A stretch of 64,000 nt of DNA from CAVZOY01 sp963777095 (GTDB lineage: Bacteria; Actinomycetota; Actinomycetes; Mycobacteriales; Geodermatophilaceae), in contig CAVZOY010000002.1 of assembly GCA_963777095.1 (NCBI GenBank), positions 124,001 through 188,000 on the forward strand, written 5' to 3'. The notes under the pieces were generated by a model, which was not told the origin of the DNA, did not search any database, and saw nothing but the letters and a program-made list of their open reading frames with translations. A program made the translations under genes and the position numbers. Positions 1 through 9,442 of the stretch are shown piece by piece; the stretch's first letter is position 1, and each line of letters starts with the position of its first letter.

Positions 1-674
<674 letters not shown>

Positions 675-1070
675 TCAGGGCCCCCCTCCCGGGCCGCTCC
701 AGACCGTCACCTGTCGCCCTTACGGGTCACAGCTCGGTTGCGATCTCACCCGCAAGCGCGACCCCGTCGGTTCGCGCCGTGCGCCCTCGGGTAGACGGCG
801 TAGCGTGGGTGAGGTCAGAAAAGAGCAGCGGACCCACATCCGGCCGGTGGCCGGCGAACGAAGAACGAGCACGACCCACACCATCCGATCCCGACCGGCA
901 CGACACCAGTGACGTCCCCTGCGACCCGCTCCACTCCAGTCCCTCCAGCCCCGGACGAACCGCCCTCGGCGAGTCCTGGGTCACAGAGACCGGATCGGGA
1001 ATCCGAGGGGCCATCCTGACGCTGTGCAGGAGGCAGATCCGCAGCCGCGGGTCCGTGCGGTAGAGAGCGA
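675..1070. other. Non-coding stretch downstream of sigA
   Basis: About 400 bases with no convincing gene; the open frames here lack codon structure and known motifs. It should hold the sigA terminator and the promoter of the next gene, but no strong hairpin stands out. A weak SigB/SigF-like match, GGTT at 769-772, 16 bases, then GGGTAG at 789-794, lies about 280 bases before the next start and is noted only as a possibility. Confidence 0.5.
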
Positions 1071-1298
1071 GTGATGACCGAGATGACCCCGACGCTGACG
1101 ACGACCCCCGCCGCCGACGACCTGGTCGTGCCCTTCCACTGCGACCGTTGCGGTGCGCTGGCGAAGGTTCGTGTCGTGCTCGCCAACGGCAGTGACCTGG
1201 TGTTCTGCGGTCACCACGCCCGTGAGTACGACGGCAAGCTGCGCGACATCGCCGTCGACATCATCGACACCGACGGCGAGGCGAAGCTCGCCACCTGA
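1071..1298 (+). CDS. DUF7455 small zinc-ribbon-like protein
   Basis: A 75-residue protein of the DUF7455 family, which sits beside the principal sigma factor gene in many actinobacteria. Two metal-ligand-like pairs are visible: FHCDRCG near residue 23 and VFCGHH near residue 45, suggesting one bound zinc. The rest is a short acidic tail. The function is unknown. Adjacent GTG (1071) and ATG (1074) could each be the start, and no strong ribosome binding site decides between them. Its position behind sigA suggests a role connected to transcription, but that is inference only. Confidence 0.75.
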   Translation: MMTEMTPTLTTTPAADDLVVPFHCDRCGALAKVRVVLANGSDLVFCGHHAREYDGKLRDIAVDIIDTDGEAKLAT

Positions 1299-1307
1299 TC
1301 CAGGCGC

Positions 1308-1313
1308 TATCGT
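1308..1313 (+). promoter_or_regulatory. Candidate -10 element of the VanW gene
   Basis: TATCGT fits the actinobacterial TANNNT -10 consensus and lies 10 bases after the DUF7455 stop. Transcription from it would start around 1320, next to the ATG of a possible leader peptide at 1323 and about 130 bases before the VanW start. Confidence 0.3.
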
Positions 1314-1322
1314 GGCGCCTCG

Positions 1323-1457
1323 ATGCATTGCAACACCCGACGACGCCGCCGTGTCCGGAGCCCGCTCTGCGGGCCGAGGCCGGCGGCACCGTCGTCTCCG
1401 GGGGCCTCCCGGTCGACGGCGACCCGACCACGCCGGATGGCCGAGGACTTCGCATGA
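1323..1457 (+). CDS. Possible arginine-rich 44-residue leader peptide
   Basis: An ATG nine bases after a TANNNT hexamer opens a frame of 44 codons that begins MHCNTRRRRRVRS and ends at a TGA overlapping the ATG of the VanW gene in an ATGA. The overlap would couple the two genes if the frame is translated. The peptide resembles no known family, and arginine-rich composition is what a random frame gives at this G+C. It could be a translated leader or simply untranslated leader RNA. Confidence 0.25.
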   Translation: MHCNTRRRRRVRSPLCGPRPAAPSSPGASRSTATRPRRMAEDFA

Positions 1458-3685
1458 CCCAGCGCCCCCCTGCGCCCGACGAGACGCTGCCCGACGAGAC
1501 CGTCCGGATGCCCGCCGACGGCCCGGGCGGGCGTCCGCCCGTCGGCGGCCGCCCCGCGCCGACCGCGCCCCCGGCCGGCGCTCCGGCTCCCGCCAGCGAC
1601 AGCCCCGCTCCGGCCAGTGACGGCCCGGCTCCTGCCGCGGACGGCCGCGCTCCCGAGCCGGAGGTCGACGACACCCGGCCGGTGGGCCGCGAGTGGCTGG
1701 AGGGCGCCCCCGACCAGCCCGAGGAGCCGGCGGCTGCGGCACCGTCCGCCTCGGCGGAGGACACCGTCGTCGTCCCGCACGGCGCGGTCCCCGCCTCGGC
1801 GCACGACGACCCCGCGCCCGCTGTCCCGGACTCCGGGACGCGGGTGTTGCACCAGGAGGAGGGCGGCGTCCCCGGCGGCCCCGGTGGCCCGGGGGGTCCC
1901 GACCTGCCGGACGGCCCGCCGTCCGGTCCCCGCCGCCCGTGGTGGCGCCGTCCGGCACTCGCGGTCCCGGTCGGCCTGCTCCTGCTGCTCGCCGTCGTCT
2001 ACGGCGTCGACCTGCTGCTCTCGCGGGGCGAGGTGCCCCGCAACACCGTGGTCGCCGGCGTCGAGGTCGGCGGCCTGACGCCGTCGGCCGCCGCCGACAC
2101 CCTCGAGCGGGAGCTGACCCCGACGTTCGACGCCGAGCACACGCTCGTCGCCGCCGACGTCGAGCTGCCGTTCGCCCCCGCCGAGTCCGGGCTGAGCCTG
2201 GACGTCGACGGCACGGTCGACCTCGCCGCGGCCCAGCCGTTCAACCCGTGGACCCGGCTGACCAGCCTCTTCTCCGAGCGGCAGGTCGACCCGGTCATCG
2301 CCACCGACGACGCCGCGCTCGACGCCCAGATCGAGCGGGTTGCCGGGCAGGTGGACCAGGCACCGGCCGACGCGACCGTCGCCATCGACGGCACGACGCC
2401 GTCCGTCGTCGAGCCGACCGACGGCCGCGCCCTGGACCGGGAGGGCGCCGCCGAGGCGATCGCCACCGCCCTCGCGTCCGGCGCGGACCCCGCCACGCCG
2501 ATCGAGCTGCCCGTCGAGGTCGACCCGGTGTCGGTCGAGGTGGACGAGGCGCAGCGGGTGCTCGACGAGATCGTCACGCCCGCCCTGGCCGCGCCGATCG
2601 AGGTGGTCAGCGCCGACGGCGGCACGTCCGCCGAGGTGCCGGTCGCGGCGATCGGCGCGTCCCTCCGCTTCTCACCGCAGGAGGACGGCGAGCTCGCCGT
2701 CGACGTCGACCCGGCGGCGCTCAAGAGCGCCCTCGACGACCGGCTGTCGGCCTTCGGCAAGCCCGCCCGCGACGCGGACTTCAGGGTCTCCGGGGGGAAG
2801 GTCGAGATCGTGCCGTCCGTCGACGGCACGGGCGTCGACCCGCAGAAGCTCGCCGACCAGCTGCTGCCCGTGCTCGCCGACCCGGCGCCCCGCTCGGTGA
2901 CCGCCGAGCTGGGCCCCGTACCCGCCGACCTCACGACCGAGGAGGCCAAGGAGCTGGGCATCCGCGAGGAGATCAGCAGCTTCACGACCAACTTCAGCAA
3001 CCCCAACAGCGGCACGAACATCCGCGTGGTCGCCGAGGAGGTCGACGGCGCGCTGGTCATGCCCGGCGAGACGTTCAGCCTCAACACCTTCACCGGGCCG
3101 CGCGGCACGGCGCAGGGCTACGTCGAGGCCAACGTGATCAGCGGCGGCGAGCTGTCGACGGCGGTCGGTGGCGGCATCAGCCAGTTCGCCACGACCATGT
3201 TCAACGCGGTCTTCTTCGCCGGGCTCGAGGACGTCTACCACAAGCCGCACAGCTTCTACATCAGCCGTTATCCGGCCGGTCGCGAGGCGACGGTCTACGA
3301 GGGCGCCATCGACCTGCAGTGGAAGAACGACAGCGACACCGGCGTCCTCGTCGACACGAACTGGCAGCCGGGGTCGATCACGGTGACCTTCTACGGCACG
3401 AAGCGCTACGAGATCGAGTCGATCAGCGGCGCGCGCACCAACTACCGCCAGCCGGGCGAGCTGGAGAAGCCCGACGACGGTGACTGCATCCCGCAGTCCG
3501 GCGTCCAGGGCTTCGACATCACCGTCACCCGGGTGTTCAAGGACCTGCAGTCGGGCTCGGAGGTCAAGCGCGAGAACTTCCACACCAGCTACATGGCCGA
3601 GGACGTCGTCCGCTGCGTGCCGAAGAAGTCCGCGGACGACGCGTCGCCGTCCGGCTCCCCTGCCTCGCCGTCGCCGGGCGACTGA
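1454..3685 (+). CDS. VanW family membrane-anchored protein
   Basis: A 743-residue protein. Residues 1-160 are a disordered cytoplasmic tail rich in Pro, Ala and Asp. One membrane helix follows at about 166-185 (VPVGLLLLLAVVYGVDLLL). The extracellular part carries YoaR-type putative peptidoglycan-binding repeats and then the VanW domain at about 505-650, with FTTNFSNPNSGTNIRV and GGGISQFATTMFNAVFFAG. VanW occurs in some vancomycin-resistance clusters, but in actinobacteria it is a common envelope protein of unknown activity. ATG 1454 is chosen because GAGGA stands six bases before it. A TTG at 1328 in frame would be longer but lacks a ribosome site. Confidence 0.85.
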   Translation: MTQRPPAPDETLPDETVRMPADGPGGRPPVGGRPAPTAPPAGAPAPASDSPAPASDGPAPAADGRAPEPEVDDTRPVGREWLEGAPDQPEEPAAAAPSASAEDTVVVPHGAVPASAHDDPAPAVPDSGTRVLHQEEGGVPGGPGGPGGPDLPDGPPSGPRRPWWRRPALAVPVGLLLLLAVVYGVDLLLSRGEVPRNTVVAGVEVGGLTPSAAADTLERELTPTFDAEHTLVAADVELPFAPAESGLSLDVDGTVDLAAAQPFNPWTRLTSLFSERQVDPVIATDDAALDAQIERVAGQVDQAPADATVAIDGTTPSVVEPTDGRALDREGAAEAIATALASGADPATPIELPVEVDPVSVEVDEAQRVLDEIVTPALAAPIEVVSADGGTSAEVPVAAIGASLRFSPQEDGELAVDVDPAALKSALDDRLSAFGKPARDADFRVSGGKVEIVPSVDGTGVDPQKLADQLLPVLADPAPRSVTAELGPVPADLTTEEAKELGIREEISSFTTNFSNPNSGTNIRVVAEEVDGALVMPGETFSLNTFTGPRGTAQGYVEANVISGGELSTAVGGGISQFATTMFNAVFFAGLEDVYHKPHSFYISRYPAGREATVYEGAIDLQWKNDSDTGVLVDTNWQPGSITVTFYGTKRYEIESISGARTNYRQPGELEKPDDGDCIPQSGVQGFDITVTRVFKDLQSGSEVKRENFHTSYMAEDVVRCVPKKSADDASPSGSPASPSPGD

Positions 3686-3772
3686 CCGACCGGTCCCTGA
3701 CCGGGCGATCCGCGGGCGGACGAGCGGCACGGCTCACCGGCTCCCTGCCCCCGTGCCGTGCACACTGGGCCG

Positions 3773-4861
3773 GTGAGCACCGTCGCGCCCAGCGGGTACC
3801 CGGCACGCGCCGGCGACCCCGGGGACGGCGACTCCGGAGTCGACGCACCGCCGACCGCCGGGGCTCCGGTTCCGGACGAACGCTCCTCCGTCGACCACCC
3901 GGAGCGCGGCCTGCTCGCCCCCTGGCCGGCACCGCTGCGTGTGCCGCTGCAGGTGCTCGGCGCCGCACTGGCCAAGGCGTGGCGGGACCGCATCCTGGGG
4001 TTGTCGGCCGAGGCCGCGTTCTGGCAGATCCTCTCCGTCCCGCCGCTGCTGATCGGGCTGCTGGGCTCGCTGGGCTACCTGGCCGGCTTCCTCGGCGACA
4101 GCTCGGTCGCCGAGATCGAGTCACGGCTCCTCAGCGTCTCGTCCCGGGTGGTGACCTCGGACGTCGTCGACTCGCTGGTGGCCCCGACGCTGGACGACAT
4201 CCTCGGCTCCGGGCGGCTCGAGCTGGTCAGCGTCGGCTTCCTGCTGTCGCTGTGGGCCGGGTCGTCGGCGACGGCGACGTTCATGAACACGATCGTCATC
4301 GCCTACGACCAGCGCGACGTGCGTGGACCGGTGCGCACCCGGCTCAAGGCGCTGTGGCTGTTCGTCGTCGGGCTCGTGCTCGCCGTCCTGATGCTGCCGC
4401 TGCTCGTGCTGGGCCGGGAAGTGCTCATCGGCCTGCTGCCCGACGGCTGGCAGAACGTGGGCGCCATGTTGATCAACGGCGTCTACTGGCCGTTGGTGCT
4501 GGTCGGGCTGCTGCTGGCGCTGACGACCTTCTACCACGTGGTGCTGGCCGACCGGCTGCCCTGGCGCCGACACCTCCCGGGCGCGGTGCTCGCCGTCGGC
4601 TTCTTCCTGCTCGCCGCGGTCCTGCTGCGGACCTACGTCAACGACTTCCTGATCACGTCGCTGCCCTACGGCGCGCTGGCGACCCCGATCGCGGCGCTGC
4701 TGTTCTGCTTCTTCTTCGGCATGGCCGTGCTGCTGGGTGCCGAGTCCAACGCCGCCGTCCAGCAGCGCTGGCCGGCCCCGCTGCGCCGGCACGACCGTCG
4801 ACGCCGGCGCCGCCGCGCGGCGAAGCTGGAAACCGAGGCCCGCCGCCTCGGGCTGCTGTAA
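3773..4861 (+). CDS. YihY/BrkB family inner membrane protein
   Basis: About 362 residues of the YihY/virulence factor BrkB (UPF0761) family, polytopic membrane proteins sometimes annotated as ribonuclease BN by mistake. Five to six hydrophobic segments are visible, with the family pattern LSAEAAFWQILSVPPLL in the first helix and LWAGSSATATFMNTIVIAYD in the middle. The C-terminus is a basic cytoplasmic tail. It matches Rv2707 in position between sigA and sigB. The molecular function is not established. The GTG at 3773 is preferred, but GTG 3758 in the same frame cannot be excluded. Confidence 0.85.
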   Translation: MSTVAPSGYPARAGDPGDGDSGVDAPPTAGAPVPDERSSVDHPERGLLAPWPAPLRVPLQVLGAALAKAWRDRILGLSAEAAFWQILSVPPLLIGLLGSLGYLAGFLGDSSVAEIESRLLSVSSRVVTSDVVDSLVAPTLDDILGSGRLELVSVGFLLSLWAGSSATATFMNTIVIAYDQRDVRGPVRTRLKALWLFVVGLVLAVLMLPLLVLGREVLIGLLPDGWQNVGAMLINGVYWPLVLVGLLLALTTFYHVVLADRLPWRRHLPGAVLAVGFFLLAAVLLRTYVNDFLITSLPYGALATPIAALLFCFFFGMAVLLGAESNAAVQQRWPAPLRRHDRRRRRRRAAKLETEARRLGLL

Positions 4862-4942
4862 ACGCCATTCCTCTCAGGCTTGTCGGCCGCCCTTCAGGGA
4901 CCCGCGCCGAGCCTGCGAGGCGCGGGGGGAAGGGTGGTCCTT

Positions 4943-5176
4943 TCAATCCTTCGAGAGCTGGTCGTAGATCTCCTTGCACGCCGGGCAGACCGGGCTCCCC
5001 GGCTTCGGGGCCTTGGTCACCGGGAACACCTCGCCGCACAGTGCCTCGACCATCGTGCCCATGACCGCGCTCTCGGCGATCTTGTTCTTCTTGACGTAGT
5101 GGAAGACCTCGTTCTGGTTCCCCGTGTCGGAGTCGCGGACGTCCGGCCGCTCGAGGATGTCGGTGCTGCTCGTCAC
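4943..5176 (-). CDS. DUF3039 domain protein
   Basis: A 77-residue protein with two cysteine motifs, EALCGEVFPV and GSPVCPACKEIYD, that probably bind one zinc. It is the counterpart of Rv2708c, which lies between brkB and sigB in M. tuberculosis. The function is unknown. The GTG start at 5176 has a perfect AGGAGG eight bases upstream, so the longer frame reaching 5239 is rejected. It is convergent with the brkB gene and divergent from psuG, with 53 bases between the two starts. Confidence 0.85.
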   Translation of the reverse strand: MTSSTDILERPDVRDSDTGNQNEVFHYVKKNKIAESAVMGTMVEALCGEVFPVTKAPKPGSPVCPACKEIYDQLSKD

Positions 5177-5229
5177 GCTGGGCTCCTCCTGTCGTCGGGG
5201 GGCGAACTCCCGGCCTCCATGATGGCAGG

Positions 5230-6165
5230 GTGCAGCCACCCTCCTCGCCGACGACTCCCTCCGCCGACCTCGTCCTCTCCCCCGATGTCGCCGCCGCGCT
5301 GGCCGAGGGCCGTCCGGTCGTCGCGCTGGAGAGCACCCTGCTCGCGCACGGACTGCCCCGGCCGGACAACCGCGCCGCCGCCGACGAGGTGGAGAACGCC
5401 GTTCGGGCCGGAGGTGCGGTGCCGGCGACCATCGCGGTCCTGGACGGCGTGCCGCACGTCGGCCTGACGGCCGAGCAGGTGGACCGGGTCTGCACCGATC
5501 CCGACCTGGCCAAGCTGGGTGTGCGCGACCTGCCGGTGGCGGCGGCGTTGGGGCTCAGCGGTGCCACCACGGTGTCGAGCACGGCGCTGCTCGCCGACGC
5601 GGCCGGTATCGGGGTCTTCGCGACCGGCGGGCTCGGCGGGGTGCACCGCGAGGCCGGTGAGACTTTCGACGAGTCGGCGGACCTGACCGCGCTGTCGCGG
5701 ACGTCGCTGCTGGTCGTGTGCGCGGGCGTGAAGTCGATCCTCGACGTCCCGGCGACGCTGGAGCGGCTCGAATCGCTGTCGGTGACCGTTGTCGGCTACC
5801 GGACGACGACCTTTCCGGGGTTCTACGTCGCCGACTCGGGCTCGACGGTCGACTGGGCCGTCTCCTCACCCGGGGAGGCCGCGGCCGTGCTGGCCGCGCG
5901 GCGTGCGCTGGTGCCCGGCGCGGTCGTGCTGGCCAATCCCCTGCCGGAGGACCAGCAGCTGGACCGGGATCTCCACGACCGGGTCATCGCCGACGCGCTG
6001 GAGGCCGCCTCGGCGGCCGGCGTGCGCGGCAAGTCCGTGACCCCCTTCGTGCTCGACCACCTGCATCGGGCCAGCGCCGGGGCGACCCTCGAGGTCAACG
6101 TGAGGCTCGTGCTGCGCAACGCCGAACTCGCCGGGCAGGTGGCCGCGGCGCTGGCCGCCCGGTGA
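5230..6165 (+). CDS. psuG: Pseudouridine-5'-phosphate glycosidase
   Basis: Catalyses reversible cleavage of pseudouridine 5'-phosphate to uracil and ribose 5-phosphate during salvage of pseudouridine from RNA turnover. The 311-residue length is normal. Family motifs are clear: VVALESTLLAHGLPRP near residue 32, GVRDLPVAAALG, FATGGLGGVHR, and VVCAGVKSILD with the lysine that opens the sugar ring. It overlaps the next gene, a PfkB kinase, by four bases (GTGA), so kinase and glycosidase are co-translated as expected for a PsuG-PsuK pathway. The GTG start lies just inside the region shared with divergent DUF3039. Confidence 0.92.
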   Translation: MQPPSSPTTPSADLVLSPDVAAALAEGRPVVALESTLLAHGLPRPDNRAAADEVENAVRAGGAVPATIAVLDGVPHVGLTAEQVDRVCTDPDLAKLGVRDLPVAAALGLSGATTVSSTALLADAAGIGVFATGGLGGVHREAGETFDESADLTALSRTSLLVVCAGVKSILDVPATLERLESLSVTVVGYRTTTFPGFYVADSGSTVDWAVSSPGEAAAVLAARRALVPGAVVLANPLPEDQQLDRDLHDRVIADALEAASAAGVRGKSVTPFVLDHLHRASAGATLEVNVRLVLRNAELAGQVAAALAAR

Positions 6166-7040
6166 CCGCTCCGGTGGTCGTCGTCGGCGACGTCAACAGC
6201 GACGTCGTCGCGGTGCTGTCGGGCCGGCCCGCGCCGGGCTCCGACCGCCCGGCGCGCATCCGCACCGGCGGTGGTGGGGCCGGGGCGAACGTCGCGGTCC
6301 ACCTGGCGCGGTGCGGGATCGACGTCCTGCTGGCCGGGTGCGTCGGCGACGACGCTCCGGGTGCCGGGTTGGTCGCCGAGTTGCGCGCCGAGGGCGTGCG
6401 GACGGCGCTGCGTGCCGTACCGGGTGCGGCGACCGGGACGGTCGTGAGCCTCGTCGAGCCGGGTGGCGAGCGCAGCATGCTCGCCGACCGCGGGGCGAAC
6501 CTCCACCTGCGCCCGGACGACGTGCCGCTCCCGGCGCCGGGCGGCCACCTGCACGTCTCCGGCTACACGCTGCTGGACGACGGCCCGCGCCCGGCCGGTC
6601 TGGCCGCGCTCGCGGCGGCGCGGGCGGCCGGCTGCACGGTGTCGGTCGACCCGGCATCCACCGGCCCGCTGGCCGCCGCCGGCGTGGAGCGCTGGCTGGC
6701 CGACTCCGACGGCGCCACGCTGCTGCTGCCCAACGCCGACGAGGCGCGCCTGCTCACCGGCTGCGGAGACGCCGCCGACGCGGCACGGGCGCTCGCCGCC
6801 CGTTTTCCGCTGGTGGCGGTGAGCCTCGGTGCCGAGGGGGCGCTGTGGGCGGCCGGCACGGTCCTGCTGCACCGCCCGGCACTCCCGGCGCGGGTCGTGG
6901 ACACGACCGGTGCGGGCGATGCCTTCACCGCCGGGCTGCTGGCCGCCTGGCTGGCCGCGCCCGAGGGCGATCCGGAATCGGCCCTGGATGCCGGACTGGC
7001 GCTGGCCGCCGAGGTCGTGGGCCGCCCCGGAGCGCGTTAG
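6162..7040 (+). CDS. psuK: PfkB family sugar kinase, probable pseudouridine kinase
   Basis: A 292-residue ribokinase-like enzyme. The PfkB signatures are present: the N-terminal glycine motif RTGGGGAGANVAVHLAR, and VVDTTGAGDAFTAGLLA with the catalytic aspartate and anion hole near the C-terminus. The GTG start overlaps the psuG stop, so it very likely phosphorylates pseudouridine to feed PsuG. By sequence alone it could be another nucleoside or sugar kinase; the pairing decides the call. The stop overlaps the stop of the convergent DUF3099 gene by four bases. Confidence 0.85.
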   Translation: MTAPVVVVGDVNSDVVAVLSGRPAPGSDRPARIRTGGGGAGANVAVHLARCGIDVLLAGCVGDDAPGAGLVAELRAEGVRTALRAVPGAATGTVVSLVEPGGERSMLADRGANLHLRPDDVPLPAPGGHLHVSGYTLLDDGPRPAGLAALAAARAAGCTVSVDPASTGPLAAAGVERWLADSDGATLLLPNADEARLLTGCGDAADAARALAARFPLVAVSLGAEGALWAAGTVLLHRPALPARVVDTTGAGDAFTAGLLAAWLAAPEGDPESALDAGLALAAEVVGRPGAR

Positions 7041-7387
7041 TCGGCGTCGATGACGCGGGCCGGACGGGCCTCGAGCACCCGGTCGGGGCGGGCCTCGTAG
7101 CCCCGGAACAGCTTGTTCTTGGGCGGCCGGTCGTTGGCCATGACGACGGCGATCCAGGGCAGCACGATGCCGAGGACGGCCAGGATGATCGCCAGCCACA
7201 GGGCGGACTGGTAGAAGACCGCGGCGAGTGTGATGGCCACGGCGCGGACGCCCATGGTGATGGCGTAGCGCTTCTTCCTGGCCGCGTGCTGCTCGTTCAG
7301 GCTCGGCTCGGCCTCGGTGATGAGCACCGGCTCGGACGAGCGCGCCGGCGGCCTGCCGGAGCCTGCGGGGTGCTGGCTCGTGGCCAC
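7037..7387 (-). CDS. DUF3099 membrane protein
   Basis: A 116-residue protein with the DUF3099 core LITEAEPSLNEQHAARKKRY followed by two membrane helices (ITMGVRAVAITLAAVFYQS and ALWLAIILAVLGIVLPWIAV) and a basic tail. The family is restricted to actinobacteria and has no assigned function. The GTG at 7387 is chosen because GGAGGG stands eight bases upstream on the minus strand; longer frames reach back to 7522 but start inside untranslated sequence. Confidence 0.82.
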   Translation of the reverse strand: MATSQHPAGSGRPPARSSEPVLITEAEPSLNEQHAARKKRYAITMGVRAVAITLAAVFYQSALWLAIILAVLGIVLPWIAVVMANDRPPKNKLFRGYEARPDRVLEARPARVIDAD

Positions 7388-7568
7388 GGCATCGTCCCTC
7401 CACCGACCGGGGCACGGACGGCGCGGGATCACCGACGTCCACCGGAGGGTCGCCGAGCAGTCGCGCCGTCCCCGGAGCTGTCCCGGGTCCGGGCCCCATC
7501 GTGCCACCGGTTCCGACGACATGCCGACGGCCCCACCGGATCGCGCACGGCCGATCCGGTCGCCCTGT

Positions 7569-8165
7569 TCAGGGCGTCGCGGGCTCCTGCTGCGCCTGCT
7601 TCGCCGCCTGCTTCTGCGCCTGCTTGAACCGGCGCACCTCCACCAGCGACTCGGGCCCCGTGATGTCGGCGACCGACCGCGTGGACCCCTCCTCGCCGTA
7701 GGCGCCGGCGGCCTCCCGCCAGCCCGGTGGCGTCACGCCGTACTGCTTGCCCAGCAGCGCGACGAAGATCTTCGACTTCTGGGCGCCGAAGCCCGGCAGC
7801 TCCCCCACCCGCCGCAGCAGCGTCGTGCCATCGGGCGCGTCGGCCCAGAGGTTCTCCGCGCGGCCGTCGTAGCGCTCGAGGAGCAGCCGGCACAGCGCCT
7901 GCGTGCGGGCGGCCATGGAGCCGGGGTAGCGGTGCAGCGCCGGCGGCCCCTGGAAGACGCGGGTGAGCTCGTCCGGGTCGGCACCGGCGAGGGCCGCGGC
8001 CGACAGGGTGTCGACGCCGAGCCGGTCGGCGAGCAGTCGGGGCGAGGCGAAAGCGCGCTCCATCGGGAACTGCTGGTCGAGCAGCATCCCGAGCACGAGG
8101 GCGAGCGGGTCGCGGCCGAGCAGGTCGTCGGCGGCGGCGTCCTGGGCGATGCGGAGCGTGGGCAC
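7569..8165 (-). CDS. HhH-GPD type base excision DNA repair protein
   Basis: A 198-residue protein of the HhH-GPD superfamily (helix-hairpin-helix DNA glycosylases), in an actinobacterial subgroup that begins TLRIAQDAAADDLLGRDPLA. LVLGMLLDQQFPMERAF follows, then the hairpin region VGELPGFGAQKSKIFVALLG. The usual substrate of this subgroup is not known. The GTG at 8165 is supported by a diverged duplicate of the 5' end at 11.8 kb in which the reading frame begins at the aligned GTG; an ATG at 8189 is the alternative. Its first 24 codons include the 59-bp repeat described below. The C-terminal tail is rich in Gln, Lys and Ala. Confidence 0.82.
   Translation of the reverse strand: MPTLRIAQDAAADDLLGRDPLALVLGMLLDQQFPMERAFASPRLLADRLGVDTLSAAALAGADPDELTRVFQGPPALHRYPGSMAARTQALCRLLLERYDGRAENLWADAPDGTTLLRRVGELPGFGAQKSKIFVALLGKQYGVTPPGWREAAGAYGEEGSTRSVADITGPESLVEVRRFKQAQKQAAKQAQQEPATP
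8093..8151. repeat. 59-bp direct repeat, copy A
   Basis: Identical over 59 bases to 11754-11812 in the same orientation, and lies inside the 5' end of the intact HhH-GPD gene. The two copies bracket 3.6 kb containing three plus-strand genes. Confidence 0.95.
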
Positions 8166-8439
8166 ACAGAGATGGTGCCCTGTGACCATCCCGGCGCAAT
8201 CGACGCCGGCGCCGACGCCCGAGCTCGGCACGCCGAGCGCGGCTCTGCCATCCCACCCCGGGCAGGCGCTCGGGAGTGCCCAGGATCACCTGGATCGAGT
8301 GACGCCGACGCCCGCGAGAGACCGCATGGTGCAAGCGGGCACTGGCGGCGGACCCGCTCGGTCCCGACCGAGGAGCTGCAATGACCGCCTGCCCGACCTG
8401 GAGCGGCATCGCGCTGACGCGGGCGAGAGGAAGCCGACG

Positions 8440-9315
8440 GTGACGTATTCGATCCTCGGCTGGGACGCGACCAACGGCGACCTCGGCGTGGCCGTCCAGT
8501 CGAAGTTCCCGGGAGTGGGCAGCCTCGTCCCGTACGGCGAAGCCGAGGTCGGCGCCGTCGCGACGCAGGCGTTCGCGAACCCTCGCCACGGGTCTGCAGG
8601 GCTGAAGCTCCTCGAGTGCGGCGCCACTCCCGGACAGGCGATCGACGTGCTGCTCGACGACGACGCGGATCGGGACAAGCGGCAGTTCGCGCTGGTCGAC
8701 CGTCGCGGCCGCGTCGCTGCTCACACCGGTGCTGATGTGCACACGTGGGACGGCTGGGCGGGAAGCAGCGAGGGCCGCCACTGCGTGGCGCTTGGAAACG
8801 GGCTCACGAGCCGTGACGTCGTTCACCGGATGGTCACGACCCTCGAGGGCTCCCGGGCCCCCCTCGCCGAACGGTTGATGGCCGCCCTCCAGTCGGGCCA
8901 GGAAGCCGGCGGTGACATCCGGGGCCAGCAGTCCGCCGCCCTGCTGGTGCTGCGGCGGGACGGTGGCTACGGGTCGCTGGACGACCGCCACGTGGTGATC
9001 TCGGTGTACGACCACGCCCACCCGATCGAGGAGCTCGTCCGGTGCTACGCCCTGCACCGGCTCTCCTACTTCCCCAGCGAGCCGTCACAGCTCGTCCCCA
9101 TCGGACCCGAGCTGGCTCTGGAGCTGGAGGGCCTCATGGCGGTGAGCGGTTTCCCGGGTTCGCCGACGGACGGCACCTGGGACGCGGCCGCCCGGCGGCG
9201 GTGGGAACTGTTCCTGGGCAGCGAGAACTACGACAACCGGATCAACGACGGCGGGATGCTCGACCTCGAGGTCCTCGCCGACCTCCGGCGTCGGTACGGG
9301 CCACACGCCGGCTGA
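8440..9315 (+). CDS. DUF1028 Ntn-hydrolase-like protein with peptidoglycan-binding-like tail
   Basis: A 291-residue protein. Residues 1-190 are DUF1028, a family related to N-terminal-nucleophile hydrolases, starting TYSILGWDATNGDLGVAVQS and including VGAVATQAFANPRHG. The C-terminus (about 225-290, LEGLMAVSGFPGSPTDGTWD through NRINDGGMLDLEVLADL) resembles the putative peptidoglycan-binding domain often fused to DUF1028. GTG 8440 has GAGAGG nine bases upstream and matches the family start. It begins a three-gene plus-strand set with an amidotransferase and an M20 peptidase. The substrate is unknown; hydrolysis of amide or peptide bonds is likely from the fold. Confidence 0.85.
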   Translation: MTYSILGWDATNGDLGVAVQSKFPGVGSLVPYGEAEVGAVATQAFANPRHGSAGLKLLECGATPGQAIDVLLDDDADRDKRQFALVDRRGRVAAHTGADVHTWDGWAGSSEGRHCVALGNGLTSRDVVHRMVTTLEGSRAPLAERLMAALQSGQEAGGDIRGQQSAALLVLRRDGGYGSLDDRHVVISVYDHAHPIEELVRCYALHRLSYFPSEPSQLVPIGPELALELEGLMAVSGFPGSPTDGTWDAAARRRWELFLGSENYDNRINDGGMLDLEVLADLRRRYGPHAG

Positions 9316-9442
9316 CCACAGAGGACCGACTGCCGGTCGTCGCGGGGGCAGCCGGGTCATCCTCGCCGGGTGACGTCGCAGCCGCCACAGCGTGGTGGAT
9401 TCGCAGTCCGGTGCCGGATCCCCTGATGAGAGCGTGGTCCCG

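Noticed and set aside
769..794. GGTT-N16-GGGTAG as a SigB/SigF promoter for the DUF7455 gene
   Set aside because: Too far (about 280 bases) from the start, and the -35 half is weak; mentioned only in the intergenic entry.
981..3730. Long open frames on both strands across the VanW gene, up to about 600 codons
   Set aside because: They are shadow frames caused by high G+C at third codon positions; they are rich in Arg, Pro and Ala, carry no domain and overlap a well-supported gene.
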